Source of the DNA: Thiovibrio sp964588325
Lineage (GTDB): Bacteria > Desulfobacterota > Desulfobulbia > Desulfobulbales > Desulfurivibrionaceae
DNA length: 64,000 nt
NCBI GenBank assembly: GCA_964588325.1
Contig: CAZPOR010000005.1
Coordinates: 1-64,000 of the forward strand
Reading direction: 5' to 3'
Under the pieces are notes generated by a model. The model was given only the letters and a program-made list of their open reading frames with translations. It made no database searches and was not told where the DNA came from. Positions 1 to 9,075 of this stretch are shown here, piece after piece (position 1 is the stretch's first letter; every line of letters begins with the position of its first letter). The position numbers and the translations under genes are program-made.

Positions 1-761
1 AACCCCACCAGTTCGACCTCCCCCCAGGCGCCCAACTCCTCGCCCCGGATGATGACCACCCCCAAAATCCCCGCTATGGCGGAACCCTTGCCGAGGGCAG
101 GTTCAAGCCCCTGCCCCGGCTGAACCATGTTGCCGACCAGGGTGGCCGCCGCGTCGGCCAGGGCGGTATCCTTGGCCAGCACCGTAACGGCATCGGCATC
201 GCCCAGACTCATGGAGTGGCCCACGGTGCCGGAGGAGGTGCAGATGCCGAGGGGCATGCGGCCGGCCGGGATCTTCACTCCCACCCGGTTGCTGAGCGGC
301 GAGGGTCCGGCAAAGATGCCTGCCACGCTTTCCTGGTTGCGGCAGAAATAGATATCCCCGCCGTTCTCCACCACCACCTCGCCTGCGCCCGCAGCCAAAA
401 GAGCCAGCCCGACATACTCGGCCATGGCCCCGGCCACCGCGGCCATGGGTCCGACCTCCGCCGCCCGGCCCGCAACGAGCATGCTCTTGACAATCTGCGG
501 GGCCGTGGGATCGAGGGGCAATGGGGTCAGGGAGGTGGCAAATTGCGGATGGTGCGCGATATAGCCTTCCAGTTGACCGCGATACCGGAACACCGCCGCC
601 ATGGCCTCTTCGCGCAGGTCTGTGCCGGAAAGGATATGCAAATCCGTTTCCCGGATCCGCACCTCGAAGCTGACCAGCCCGCCAGGCGCGACACGGCTCC
701 GGTAGGTTCTCTTCCGGTAGGAACATGGGTCCTGGCGTTTCTTTTTTCTTTTGACGGTCAC
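1..761 (-). CDS. UPF0280 family protein (ApbE-like), C-terminus beyond window
   Basis: The minus-strand frame stays open to the window edge, so the C-terminus is missing; about 253 codons are visible. The protein opens with a basic stretch (VKRKKKRQDPCSYRKRTYRS), then reads VRIRETDLHIL, GPMAAVAGAMAEYVG, VVENGGDIYF and PLGICTSSGTVGHS. These blocks are typical of UPF0280, a family distantly related to the FMN transferase ApbE, whose biochemical role is not settled. I chose the GTG at 761-759 because no other start lies upstream in frame before 816 and the next internal ATG falls inside the conserved domain; no clear ribosome binding site precedes it. It diverges from the transferase gene beginning at 880. 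Family assignment is good, function unknown. Confidence 0.8.
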   Translation of the reverse strand, partial: MTVKRKKKRQDPCSYRKRTYRSRVAPGGLVSFEVRIRETDLHILSGTDLREEAMAAVFRYRGQLEGYIAHHPQFATSLTPLPLDPTAPQIVKSMLVAGRAAEVGPMAAVAGAMAEYVGLALLAAGAGEVVVENGGDIYFCRNQESVAGIFAGPSPLSNRVGVKIPAGRMPLGICTSSGTVGHSMSLGDADAVTVLAKDTALADAAATLVGNMVQPGQGLEPALGKGSAIAGILGVVIIRGEELGAWGEVELVG

Positions 762-879
762 GGGATGGCTGGTATGGTGATGGGTTGTTGGGGAAGGATC
801 TTGGTGGCAAGTATAGCGGAGAACAGTCCCTGCGGCAAGGACGTTCCCATCACCCCCCGTCCCGGAGAGTGAACAAAAA

Positions 880-1509
880 ATGGAGAAATCCAGACAAGCG
901 CGGCTCATTCTTTTTACCCGGTATCCCGAGCCGGGACGGGCAAAAACCCGGTTGATCCCGGCCCTGGGAGCCGAGGGCGCGGCCGCGCTGCAACGGCGGA
1001 TGAGCGAAACGATTGTCGCCCGGATGGCCGAGTTTGCGGGCCAATATCCGGTTGACCTGGAGATTCGCTATACGGATGGGAACCAACAGGCCATGGCGGC
1101 CTGGCTTGCCAGCGACATCCCCTGTCTGGACCAGGGCGAGGGCAGCTTGGGCGAACGGTTGCGCCGGGCCTTTGCCCATGCCTTTGCCCAAGGCAGCCGC
1201 CAGGTGGTGGTTATCGGCGCCGATTGCCCCGGTCTTACCCCCGCTCTTTTTGCCCAGGCCTTTGGAGCCCTGAACTCCCGGGATCTGGTGCTTGGCCCGG
1301 CCATGGACGGGGGATATTATCTGGTCGGCATCACCCGGCCGGCCCCCGCTCTTTTTGCCGGAATCCCTTGGGGCACCGGGGAGGTCTTGGACGCAACCCT
1401 GAAACAGGCGCACGAACTGAATCTTTCCACCCACCTTCTGGAACCCCTTGCCGATGTCGACCGACAGGAAGACCTACGACATTTCCATTGTCATCCCGAC
1501 CCTCAATGA
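880..1509 (+). CDS. TIGR04282-type glycosyltransferase-like protein (DUF2064)
   Basis: This 209-residue protein has the N-terminal nucleotide-binding pattern LILFTRYPEPGRAKTRL, then VVVIGADCPGL and LGPAMDGGYYLVGI. They match the DUF2064/TIGR04282 family ('transferase 1, rSAM/selenodomain-associated'), a CofC/MobA-like nucleotidyl- or glycosyl-transferase fold with unproven substrate. GGAG about 12 bases before the ATG supports the start. The 3' end overlaps the next gene by 56 bases. That neighbour is the usual TIGR04283 partner, so the two probably act together in making a modified sugar or lipid headgroup. The selenodomain radical SAM genes often found with the pair are not in this window. 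Confidence 0.82.
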   Translation: MEKSRQARLILFTRYPEPGRAKTRLIPALGAEGAAALQRRMSETIVARMAEFAGQYPVDLEIRYTDGNQQAMAAWLASDIPCLDQGEGSLGERLRRAFAHAFAQGSRQVVVIGADCPGLTPALFAQAFGALNSRDLVLGPAMDGGYYLVGITRPAPALFAGIPWGTGEVLDATLKQAHELNLSTHLLEPLADVDRQEDLRHFHCHPDPQ

Positions 1510-2179
1510 GGCGGGCTGCATCGGCAAAACCCTGGCCGGGCTGGCCGGACAGCCGGGTGTGGAGGTGATTGTGGCCGATGGCGGCAGCCAGGATGCAACC
1601 GCCGCCCTCGCCGTGACCGCCGGGGCCAGAGTGATACAGGCACCGCGGGGACGCGGCTGTCAGCAGAACGCAGGGGCACGGGCGGCGGGCGGCAGGGTGC
1701 TCCTCTTTCTCCACGCCGACACCAGATTGCCCGAAGGATTTGCCGCGCACATCCACGAAGCCTTGGGGCAGCCGGGGGTCGTGGCCGGAGCCTTCCGTTT
1801 CGCCGTTGCTGCCGCAGGCTGGCGCTTCAGGCTCCTTGAACAATGCGCCAATTGGCGGGCCGCTTGGCTGGCGCTCCCCTATGGCGACCAGGCGCTGTTT
1901 CTCCCTGCCGCCCGGTTTCAGGCAATGGGAGGGTTTCGGGACCTTGCCCTGCTGGAAGATCTTGAATTGGTGCTCCGCTTGCGGAAAATGGGGCGGATCG
2001 CCCTGCTCGCAACGCCGGCCCTCACCTCGGCCCGGCGTTGGCAACGGTTGGGACTGGTGCGGACAACCGCGGTGAATCAGCTTATTTTATTGGGTTTTTA
2101 TTGCGGGTTCAATCCGGACCGGCTTGCCCGCTGGTATGGCAAGGTCAGGGCGGCCGATGGCAGGCTCCCTGGGCAGTAG
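1454..2179 (+). CDS. TIGR04283-type family 2 glycosyltransferase
   Basis: A 241-residue GT2-fold protein. SIVIPTLNEAGCIGKTL at the N-terminus is the UDP-sugar-binding start of GT2 enzymes, VIVADGGSQDAT is the next strand, and LLFLHADTRLP carries the metal-binding HAD in place of DXD. ALPYGDQALF and LEDLELVLRLRKMG complete the active site, as in TIGR04283 ('transferase 2, rSAM/selenodomain-associated', annotated in some genomes as arsenosugar-type). An in-frame TTG two codons upstream exists, but the ATG at 1454 is preferred. It is translationally coupled to the TIGR04282 gene and its last 93 bases overlap the end of the convergent cvpA gene. The substrate cannot be read from sequence. Confidence 0.82.
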   Translation: MSTDRKTYDISIVIPTLNEAGCIGKTLAGLAGQPGVEVIVADGGSQDATAALAVTAGARVIQAPRGRGCQQNAGARAAGGRVLLFLHADTRLPEGFAAHIHEALGQPGVVAGAFRFAVAAAGWRFRLLEQCANWRAAWLALPYGDQALFLPAARFQAMGGFRDLALLEDLELVLRLRKMGRIALLATPALTSARRWQRLGLVRTTAVNQLILLGFYCGFNPDRLARWYGKVRAADGRLPGQ

Positions 2180-2659
2180 ATGGCGCTGCAAATTCCGGTC
2201 GGGGACAGAGGCAAGCAGGAAGCCCGAACTTTTAAACAGATAGGGCGAGGTCAGGGAGCGGGTCAGCAGCGGGTTGGAGTCCGCCAGGAGCCCGGACATC
2301 ACCATGAAGAGAACGGTCACCACCACTCCCGCCTTGACCAGGCCGAAGAGCCCGCCCATGAACCGGTCAAACCAGCCGAGAAGCGAGAGGCTCATGACCT
2401 TCTTAAGCACATAGCCAATGGCCAGGACGCCCAAAAAAACCGCGATAAACAGCAGGGCGTAGGTCACCAGGAAAGAGATTTGCGGCGAAGGGATAAGGAA
2501 AGAAAGACGCGGGCTTATCTGTTCGTAATAGCGCCCGGCAAAAAGATAGCCGAGAATGAGCGCCGCCAAGGAGGCCAACTGGCGAATGAAGCCGATCCAG
2601 ATGCCGCGCACAAGAAAGATAAGCATGATGGCGATGACGCCGAAATCAATTGCAGTCAT
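2087..2659 (-). CDS. cvpA: CvpA family membrane protein
   Basis: This 190-residue protein begins MTAIDFGVIAIMLIFLVRGI and has four hydrophobic segments (about residues 5-25, 28-45, 60-83 and 100-123), with GWFDRFMGGLFGLVKAG near the middle. That is the CvpA/colicin V production family layout. The family is inner-membrane and poorly understood; it has been linked to envelope homeostasis. The frame could start six codons earlier at 2677, but MTAIDFG is where homologues normally begin. The C-terminal tail (from about residue 145) is polar and is encoded antisense to the end of the glycosyltransferase gene, so it may be a late extension. The gene diverges from the phosphopantetheinyl transferase at 2740. 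Confidence 0.82.
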   Translation of the reverse strand: MTAIDFGVIAIMLIFLVRGIWIGFIRQLASLAALILGYLFAGRYYEQISPRLSFLIPSPQISFLVTYALLFIAVFLGVLAIGYVLKKVMSLSLLGWFDRFMGGLFGLVKAGVVVTVLFMVMSGLLADSNPLLTRSLTSPYLFKSSGFLLASVPDRNLQRHLLPREPAIGRPDLAIPAGKPVRIEPAIKTQ

Positions 2660-2739
2660 GGTTGGCCCCCGGGACATATTATCTAATCCCTACAAAAAGT
2701 TACGGACAAGAGCAAGGATTTTTATGCAAGGAGAGAACA

Positions 2740-3504
2740 ATGGCGTTGGCCCAAGCCATTTTTGAGGAATACCGGCAGGACTGGCAGCGCCACTTTGCCC
2801 CGGCAACCCTATTGCACCTGGGGGCGGTGCGGCTTGCCGCCCTCGCGGGCCAGCAGTCCGTGGAGGCGCAGGCATGCCTGAACGCGGACGAAATGGCGCA
2901 GTGGGCGGGTTTTCGCCTGGAAAAAAGGCGGCTTGAATGGCTGGGAGGACGAATGGCTGCCAAGCGGGCGGCGGCGGCGATCCTGGGCGAATCCCCGGCA
3001 GCGTGGCCGGAGCTGGCGATCCGAACCGAAAAAGATGGCCGCCCCTGCGTGGCGGCCGGGGCGCACCCTGCGCCGCCCTTCATTTCCATCTCCCACAGCG
3101 GGCCGTGGGCCGCGGCCCTGGCGGCAAATATCCCCTGCGGCCTTGACATCCAGCAACCCGGCGACAAAATCCTCCGGGTAAAGAAATACTTTGCCTGCGC
3201 GGAAGAGGAAGATATCCTGCAGGCCTCGCTGCCCCTCTCTTTTTCGGAAACGGAGCGGCTCACCGTGCTGTGGACGGCCAAGGAGGCAATGCGCAAGATG
3301 GTCCGGATCGCCCCCCTGCTCGGCCTGCTGGAAATTCGCTTGCGGGCAAGCCTCGGCGGGCAGGGTACTCCGCAAAACCCGCTGGCGCTGGCTGTTGCCC
3401 CGGGCCGAACGGAGGGTTCCTGCCCTGCGCACACTACCGTGCTCTGTTTTTTTACGGACAACCTGGCCTGGGCCATGGCGTGTCCGCCTGCCAAAAAGGA
3501 GTAA
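2740..3504 (+). CDS. 4'-phosphopantetheinyl transferase superfamily protein
   Basis: This 254-residue protein transfers the phosphopantetheine arm of CoA to a serine on acyl or peptidyl carrier proteins. The signatures are RLEWLGGRMAAKRAA (N-terminal CoA-binding region), FISISHSGPWAAAL, CGLDIQ and VLWTAKEAMRKM (the WTxKEA motif). In most Sfp-type enzymes the GLDIQ motif reads G-hydrophobic-D-hydrophobic-E; here the second acidic metal ligand is Gln. The start at 2740 follows a strong ribosome site (AAGGAGAG) and removes a 30-residue unconserved extension. It ends four bases before a Crp/Fnr gene, so the two are probably co-transcribed. The carrier-protein partner is not in this window. Confidence 0.83.
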   Translation: MALAQAIFEEYRQDWQRHFAPATLLHLGAVRLAALAGQQSVEAQACLNADEMAQWAGFRLEKRRLEWLGGRMAAKRAAAAILGESPAAWPELAIRTEKDGRPCVAAGAHPAPPFISISHSGPWAAALAANIPCGLDIQQPGDKILRVKKYFACAEEEDILQASLPLSFSETERLTVLWTAKEAMRKMVRIAPLLGLLEIRLRASLGGQGTPQNPLALAVAPGRTEGSCPAHTTVLCFFTDNLAWAMACPPAKKE

Positions 3505-3507
3505 CCC

Positions 3508-4188
3508 ATGGAACTCATGTCTTTTCTCAAACAGGTTCCGTTGTTTGCCGGCCTGACCCCCGAACAGTACGACGAGCTGACCATGATCATCACCCTCCAG
3601 GACTATGGCCGCGGGCAATCCATCTTTGCCGAAGGCGATCCGGGCGCCGGATTTTATGTAGTGATGGAGGGGTTGGTCAAGATCTACAAGCTGTCCATGG
3701 ATGGCAAGGAACAGATCCTCCATATCTTCGGGCCTGGGGAGCCCTTTGCCGAGGCCGCCGTTTTCATGGGCTCGACCTTCCCGGCCCATGCCCTGGCCCT
3801 GGAGAAGAGCAGGACCCTCTTCATCCCCCGCCGCGCCTTCATCGACCTGATCCGGACCAATCCGGCCCTGGCCATGAACATGCTGGCCACCCTGTCCATG
3901 CGGCTCAAGAAGTTTGCCCACCTGATCGAGGATCTCTCGCTCAAGGAGGTGCCGGGCAGGGTGGCGGCCCACATCCTCTTTCTCAGCGCCCAGCAGGGGG
4001 ACAGCGACACGGTGAAGCTCAACATCGGCAAGGCCCAACTCGCCAGCCTATTGGGCACCATCCCGGAAACCCTCTCCCGCATTTTGACCAAGCTCGGCAA
4101 GCAGGGGTTGATCAGCAGCGAAGGAGCGCAGATCACCATTTTAGACCGCGACGGCCTGGAGGATCTGGCCATGGGGGAGAAGCTGTAA
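3508..4188 (+). CDS. Crp/Fnr family transcriptional regulator
   Basis: A 226-residue regulator with an N-terminal cyclic-nucleotide-binding-type beta-barrel (about residues 10-125, including VKIYKLSMDGKEQILHIFGPGEPFAEAAVF) and a C-terminal winged helix (about 150-220). The recognition region is LASLLGTIPETLSRILTKL, typical of Fnr-type proteins. No N-terminal cysteine cluster is present, so it is not an oxygen-sensing FNR of the E. coli type. Redox or nitrosative sensors of the HcpR/Dnr kind are possible, but the ligand cannot be told. AAGGAG precedes the ATG. The gene lies three bases after the phosphopantetheinyl transferase. Confidence 0.88.
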   Translation: MELMSFLKQVPLFAGLTPEQYDELTMIITLQDYGRGQSIFAEGDPGAGFYVVMEGLVKIYKLSMDGKEQILHIFGPGEPFAEAAVFMGSTFPAHALALEKSRTLFIPRRAFIDLIRTNPALAMNMLATLSMRLKKFAHLIEDLSLKEVPGRVAAHILFLSAQQGDSDTVKLNIGKAQLASLLGTIPETLSRILTKLGKQGLISSEGAQITILDRDGLEDLAMGEKL

Positions 4189-4227
4189 GGGGCACAAGGG
4201 CATGTGAAGTCTTTTTTAGTGAACTGA

Positions 4228-4256
4228 TTGAAGCATCACCCACGCGATGGTATAAC
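4228..4256 (+). promoter_or_regulatory. Sigma-70-type promoter for the hsd operon
   Basis: TTGAAG at 4228-4233 and TATAAC at 4251-4256 are separated by exactly 17 bases, a near-consensus vegetative promoter. It lies 49 bases before the hsdM start codon. The surrounding 116-base gap is more A+T-rich than the flanking genes. Confidence 0.6.
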
Positions 4257-4304
4257 TTCTGAAAATAACAGACAATTGCCCCACCCCTCCGGAGCTTCCC
4301 CTGC

Positions 4305-6422
4305 ATGACAGTCAACGCCAAGTCTTCCCTAGAGCAAATTGAAGCCCAACTCTGGGAGGCCGCCGATCAACTTCGAGCTAACTCCAAGCTGACCTCCAGC
4401 GAATACTGCATGCCGGTGCTCGGCATCATCTTTCTCCGGCATGCCAGCAACCGTCATGCCGTGGCGCTTGAGCAGATCAAGGCCGACCAAGCCGCGGGCA
4501 ATATGCCCAATCGCTCGTTGGTCAAGGGGGATTTCATCAAGCGGCGCTCCCTGATGCTGCCCGAAAAGGCTCGTTATGAATCCCTTCTGAAGCTGCCAGA
4601 CGATCAAAAACTCGGCCCGGCATTGGTGGCGGCGATGAATGCCATCGAGCAGGATTTTGAGCCGCTGCGGGGCCAGCTCCCCAAAGAGTACGAACGCTTC
4701 GACAACGACCTTCTGGACTCCCTGCTGCGCACCTTTGACAGCGAGGCATTGCGCACGGCCAGCGGTGATCTCTTTGGCCGCATCTACGAATACTTCCTGA
4801 TGAAGTTCGCCATGCAGGGGGCGCAGGACAACGGCGAGTTCTTCACCCCTCCCTCGCTGGTGCAAACCATTGTCAATGTCATAGAGCCGGCCCACGGCAT
4901 TATCCTTGACCCGGCTTGCGGCTCCGGCGGCATGTTCGTGCAGTCCAGCCACTTTATTGAACGCCACGGCCAGGACACCGGCCACAAGGTCACCTTCTAC
5001 GGACAGGAAAAGACCGCCACCACCATCCGGCTGGCCAAGATGAATCTGGCGGTGCATGGGCTTGAGGGCGACATCCGCGAGGCCAACACCTTCTACCAGG
5101 ATGAGCATCCGATCTGGGGCCAGTGTGATTTTGTCATGGCCAACCCTCCCTTCAACGTGGACATGGTGGATGCCGAAAAGGTCAAGGACGACCGCCGCCT
5201 TCCCTTTGGCCTGCCGGGGGTGAACAAGGCCAAGAAGGTCAGCAACGGCAACTATCTTTGGATCTCCTATTTTCACAGCTATCTTGGGACAAAAGGCCGG
5301 GCCGGGTTTGTCATGTCGTCCCAGGCCTCCAGCGGCGGGCATGGCGAGGCCGAGGTGCGCCGCAAGCTGGTTGAGACCGGCGATGTGGACGTGATGATCG
5401 CCATCCGCGCCAACTTTTTCTACACCCGCACCGTGCCGTGCGAGCTGTGGCATTTTGACAAGGGCAAACCAGCGGACCGGCGCGACCAGGTGTTGATGCT
5501 GGATGCCCGCAATATCTTCCGCAAGGTCACCCGCAAGATATACGATTTCAGCCCCGAACAGCTCGCCAACCTGACCGCCATCGTTTGGCTCTATCGTGGC
5601 CAGCAGGAGCGGTTTCTTGGGCTGGTGCGCGAGTATTTCGGCAGGCTGTGTGATGAGGCCGCCGCTGTCCCGGCTCAACTGGATGCCTTCGAGATCAGCC
5701 TGGCTGCCCTGCGCAAACAGTTTACCGCTTTTTCCGATGCCGCGAAGGATGTTGAGGCCGTTACCGCCGAACAGCGGCAGGCGCTGGCCAATGCCTTGGC
5801 GGAACTGACCGAGGCGGCCACCTCCTACGAAATGGACAGGTTGGGGTTGATGCGGAAGCTGGCCAACTTCCAGGAAAAGCATTACCTCGCACCGCCGGAG
5901 AGCAACACGGACCAGCACACCGCCCGAGAGACCTTTGATCCTTTGTCCGAGCGGATCAGGGGATTGGTGAAGCAGGTGGACTTGCTCTACAAGCTGGTCG
6001 TTCGTGCGGGACAGGTGGCACAGGAACTGGCCGGCGTGGAAGAAGCTGCCGTATTCCACGACCGCCGTGCAGCCAACAAATTGACCAAGCAGTTGGATGA
6101 AGAACGCAGGCAGGCGGTGGATCAGCTCAAGCAGGCGGTTTATTTCCATCGGCAAATCCATTGGCTTGAGGAACGGTTCCCCGATGCCGAGATACGACCG
6201 GTGCCGGGGCTGTGCAGGGTGGTCAGCCGGGCCGAGATTGGGGCCGCCGACTGGAGCCTGACTCCGGGCCGCTATGTGGGTGTTGCTCCGACGGAAGTTG
6301 ATGAAGGTTTTGATTTTGAGCAGACCCTCAAGGATATCCACCTGGAGCTGGCCGACCTAAACCGGGAGGCGATTGAGCTGGCGGCGAGGATACAGGAGAA
6401 TTTTGAGGAGTTGGGGGTATGA
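4305..6422 (+). CDS. hsdM: Type I restriction-modification methyltransferase subunit
   Basis: HsdM methylates adenine in the asymmetric target and protects host DNA. This 705-residue version has the N-terminal HsdM helical domain (about 8-150), the entry motif NGEFFTPPSLV, SAM motif I DPACGSGGM (202-210) and catalytic motif IV NPPFN (about 280-284). After residue 420 comes a long helical, Gln/Glu/Ala-rich region, probably coiled-coil, which contacts HsdS; this makes the protein longer than the classic 500-530 residue HsdM. GGAG 11 bases upstream supports the start. The stop overlaps the hsdS start by four bases (ATGA). All catalytic motifs look intact. Confidence 0.95.
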   Translation: MTVNAKSSLEQIEAQLWEAADQLRANSKLTSSEYCMPVLGIIFLRHASNRHAVALEQIKADQAAGNMPNRSLVKGDFIKRRSLMLPEKARYESLLKLPDDQKLGPALVAAMNAIEQDFEPLRGQLPKEYERFDNDLLDSLLRTFDSEALRTASGDLFGRIYEYFLMKFAMQGAQDNGEFFTPPSLVQTIVNVIEPAHGIILDPACGSGGMFVQSSHFIERHGQDTGHKVTFYGQEKTATTIRLAKMNLAVHGLEGDIREANTFYQDEHPIWGQCDFVMANPPFNVDMVDAEKVKDDRRLPFGLPGVNKAKKVSNGNYLWISYFHSYLGTKGRAGFVMSSQASSGGHGEAEVRRKLVETGDVDVMIAIRANFFYTRTVPCELWHFDKGKPADRRDQVLMLDARNIFRKVTRKIYDFSPEQLANLTAIVWLYRGQQERFLGLVREYFGRLCDEAAAVPAQLDAFEISLAALRKQFTAFSDAAKDVEAVTAEQRQALANALAELTEAATSYEMDRLGLMRKLANFQEKHYLAPPESNTDQHTARETFDPLSERIRGLVKQVDLLYKLVVRAGQVAQELAGVEEAAVFHDRRAANKLTKQLDEERRQAVDQLKQAVYFHRQIHWLEERFPDAEIRPVPGLCRVVSRAEIGAADWSLTPGRYVGVAPTEVDEGFDFEQTLKDIHLELADLNREAIELAARIQENFEELGV

Positions 6423-7609
6423 GGTGGTCTTTACGCCACCTTGACCAACTTGGACACGTGTCTAGGGGGAGGTCACGCCACCGGCCTCGCGATGCCGCGC
6501 ATTTGTATGGGGGTCCGTTCCCGTTTATTCAAACAGGCGATGTAAAACATGCAGGGCTCTACATTACGGAATATCAACAGACATACAGCGAGGCTGGGCT
6601 GGCACAGAGCAAATTGTGGCCAACAGGTACACTCTGCATCACCATTGCCGCAAACATAGCGGACACCGCTATTCTGGGGATAGATGCCTGTTTTCCTGAC
6701 AGCGTGATTGGATTCATACCTGACCCAGCCGAAGCTGATGCAAGATTTGTAAAGTACCTGTTTGATGCAACGATCCAGGAACGCGTCCAGCAATTCACGC
6801 AGGGTGCGGCTCAAGACAATTTAAGCCAAGAGAAACTGCTTTCTCTTGAATTCCAAATCCCAAAAGTTGAAGAACAACAACGCATCGCCTCCATCCTCTC
6901 CACCTACGACGACCTGATCGAAAACAACCGGCGGCGGATGGCGCTGCTGGAAGAGGCGGCGCGGCAGGTGTACCAGGAGTGGTTTGTGCGGTTGCGCTTT
7001 CCCGGCCATGAGCATACCCGAATTGTGGATGGTGTGCCCGAGGGGTGGGAAAGGAAGCGGTTGGGAGATATTTGCTATGATGTGCGGGAGGCGGTATTGC
7101 CCGAAGCCCTCAAACCAGATACACCATACATTGGCCTTGAACATATACCTCGTCGCTCGATTTCTCTGATTGAATGGGGCAATGCCGAGCAGGTGACCAG
7201 TTCAAAGTTGCGCTTCCGGGAAGGCGAAATTCTCTTCGGGAAAATCCGGCCTTACTTTCACAAGGTAGGCATCGCCTTTGTCGATGGTGTTGCCTCTTCC
7301 GATACAATCATCATTCGCCCGAATGACGGAACACTGCTCGGCTTGGTGCTTATGACAGTATCCAGTGATGCCTTCGTAGCCAATACGTCGCAGACCATGA
7401 AAGAAGGGTCAAAGATGCCGCGTGCAGACTGGAAACAAATGAAGGGATATCCGATTGCAGTCCCGCCAGACGGCCTGCGTGCCACATTCAACGACACAAT
7501 CGACGGAATAACGGATCAATTGAAAAATCTGACATTCCAAAACCAAAAACTCCGCGCTGCCCGAGACCTGCTGCTACCAAGACTGATGAGCGGGGAGATC
7601 AGCGTATGA
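6419..7609 (+). CDS. hsdS: Type I restriction-modification specificity subunit
   Basis: HsdS chooses the DNA target for the HsdM/HsdR complex. The 396-residue protein has two target-recognition domains. TRD1 (about 1-150) contains YGGPFPFIQTGDV and ends in the conserved helix EEQQRIASILSTYDDLIENN. TRD2 (about 205-360) begins GWERKRLGDI, and the final helix LRAARDLLLPRLMSGEI closes the protein. This helix-TRD-helix-TRD order is standard. It is coupled to hsdM by ATGA and to the next gene by another ATGA. Codon use looks more A+T-rich in the TRDs, as expected for fast-evolving, exchanged domains. The recognised sequence cannot be predicted. Confidence 0.93.
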   Translation: MRWSLRHLDQLGHVSRGRSRHRPRDAAHLYGGPFPFIQTGDVKHAGLYITEYQQTYSEAGLAQSKLWPTGTLCITIAANIADTAILGIDACFPDSVIGFIPDPAEADARFVKYLFDATIQERVQQFTQGAAQDNLSQEKLLSLEFQIPKVEEQQRIASILSTYDDLIENNRRRMALLEEAARQVYQEWFVRLRFPGHEHTRIVDGVPEGWERKRLGDICYDVREAVLPEALKPDTPYIGLEHIPRRSISLIEWGNAEQVTSSKLRFREGEILFGKIRPYFHKVGIAFVDGVASSDTIIIRPNDGTLLGLVLMTVSSDAFVANTSQTMKEGSKMPRADWKQMKGYPIAVPPDGLRATFNDTIDGITDQLKNLTFQNQKLRAARDLLLPRLMSGEISV

Positions 7610-9065
7610 TGAACCACGAAGGTCAGAGCAGCGACAAGAAATCCATCCGGGCGGTCACCGGCAAGACCGCCGATTTTCCGGAACTGGCCAAGGACTGCGT
7701 CGCCTTTGCCAATGCCCAAGGCGGACAGTTGCTGATCGGCATCGAGGACAAGGACTCGCTCCCACCCGCCAGCCAGCGCATCATCCCGGAGCTGCTGGAC
7801 ACCATCCGCAAGCGGATTGCCGAACTCACTGTCAACGTTTTTGCCCTCCCCTCCATTGGGCAGGCGGAAAACGGCGGCGAGTTTGTCAGCCTGGTGATCC
7901 AGCGTAGCCAGGCGGTGGCCTCCACTGCCGATGGCCGTTATTTTCTGCGCGTTGGCGACAGATGCGAACCAATTGTCGGCGATGACGTGATGCGCCTGGC
8001 GGACGAGCGGCCAGGCCGTTCGTGGGAAGCCATGAACAGCCGCGTGCCGCGCGACAAATCCGATGCGGCCAGGCTGGAAGCTTTTGTGGCGGCAATCCGG
8101 GCCTCGGATCGTGTCAAGGATTCGGTGAAGGAGATTACACCCTGTCTCCCATTGAACTGGTCGATGCCGTGTGGCGCGAGGTGCCGGACTTCCGCGAGAC
8201 GTATGAAGTCGCGGAAGGAATGTATCGCCGTCAGATACCCGCCTTTGACGAGAAAGTCGTCCGGGAATTGCTGGTCAATGCCTTGGTGCATCGGCCCTAC
8301 ACCCAACGGGGAGATATCTTTCTCAATTTGCATCCCGACCGCCTGGAGATCGTCAACCCTGGCCGCCTGCCCATCGGGGTAACGCCCAAGACCATGCTGC
8401 ATGCCAGCCGACGGCGCAACGAAGGCCTGGCCAGCGTGTTTCACGATCTGGGGTTGATGGAGAAGGAAGGCAGCGGATTCGACATGCTGTATGACCGCCT
8501 GCTTTCCTCCGGACGACCGGCCCCGGTGCCGAAAGAGGGGACGGATTGGGTAAAGGTTACGATCAGCAGGCGCATTGTGAAACCGGAAGTGATCAGGCTG
8601 ATCACCGAGGCGGATGCACGCTATCAATTGACCCAGCGGGAACGGATCACCCTGGCGGCCCTTGCCCAATCCGAAGGGTTCACGGCGCTGGAATTGGCGG
8701 CCCTTCTGGATGTCGAGAATGCGGACGCGCTTGCCTCGTGGTTCGGCAGGCTTCTGAATTTGAAACTGGTGCAACAGACTGGCCGGACAAAGGCAACCAG
8801 ATACTTTGTCGCTCCCGGCCTGCTGCGCGGAGCCGACATACAATTGCCAACAACCTTGAAACGTATCGAGCCGCATCGTCTTCAGGAGTTGGTGCGCGAG
8901 GATTTGCGGCGTTATCCTGAGTCTAAAATCGGTGAAATCAGTGAACGAATCGGGACAGAGGTTAGCCGTTCACAATTAAAAAGGGTACTTGCTGAATTGG
9001 TAAAGCGTGGCGTGGTGCTCATGAAAGGTGAACGTAACCAGGCCCGCTACCATCTGACCCCATGA
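7606..9065 (+). pseudogene. AlbA/Schlafen-type ATP-binding protein of the hsd operon, frameshifted
   Basis: Two overlapping frames make one family. The first (from 7606) gives an AlbA_2-type N-terminus: VTGKTADFPELAKDCVAFANAQGG, LLIGIEDKD and RYFLRVGDRC. It reads sensibly to DRVKDSVKE near 8133. The second frame picks up at DYTLSPIELVDAVW (8133 on) and continues through ALVHRPYTQRGDIFLNLHPDRLEIVNPGRLP (ATPase-like) to a C-terminal helix-turn-helix region ending at 9065. From family knowledge, roughly 60-70 residues normally separate these blocks, so an internal deletion that also shifts the frame is inferred. Frame 1 then runs into nonsense and stops at 8382. Such genes often sit between hsdS and hsdR as regulators. 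A functional truncated N-terminal product cannot be excluded. Confidence 0.75.
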
Positions 9066-9075
9066 ACAGGATTAT

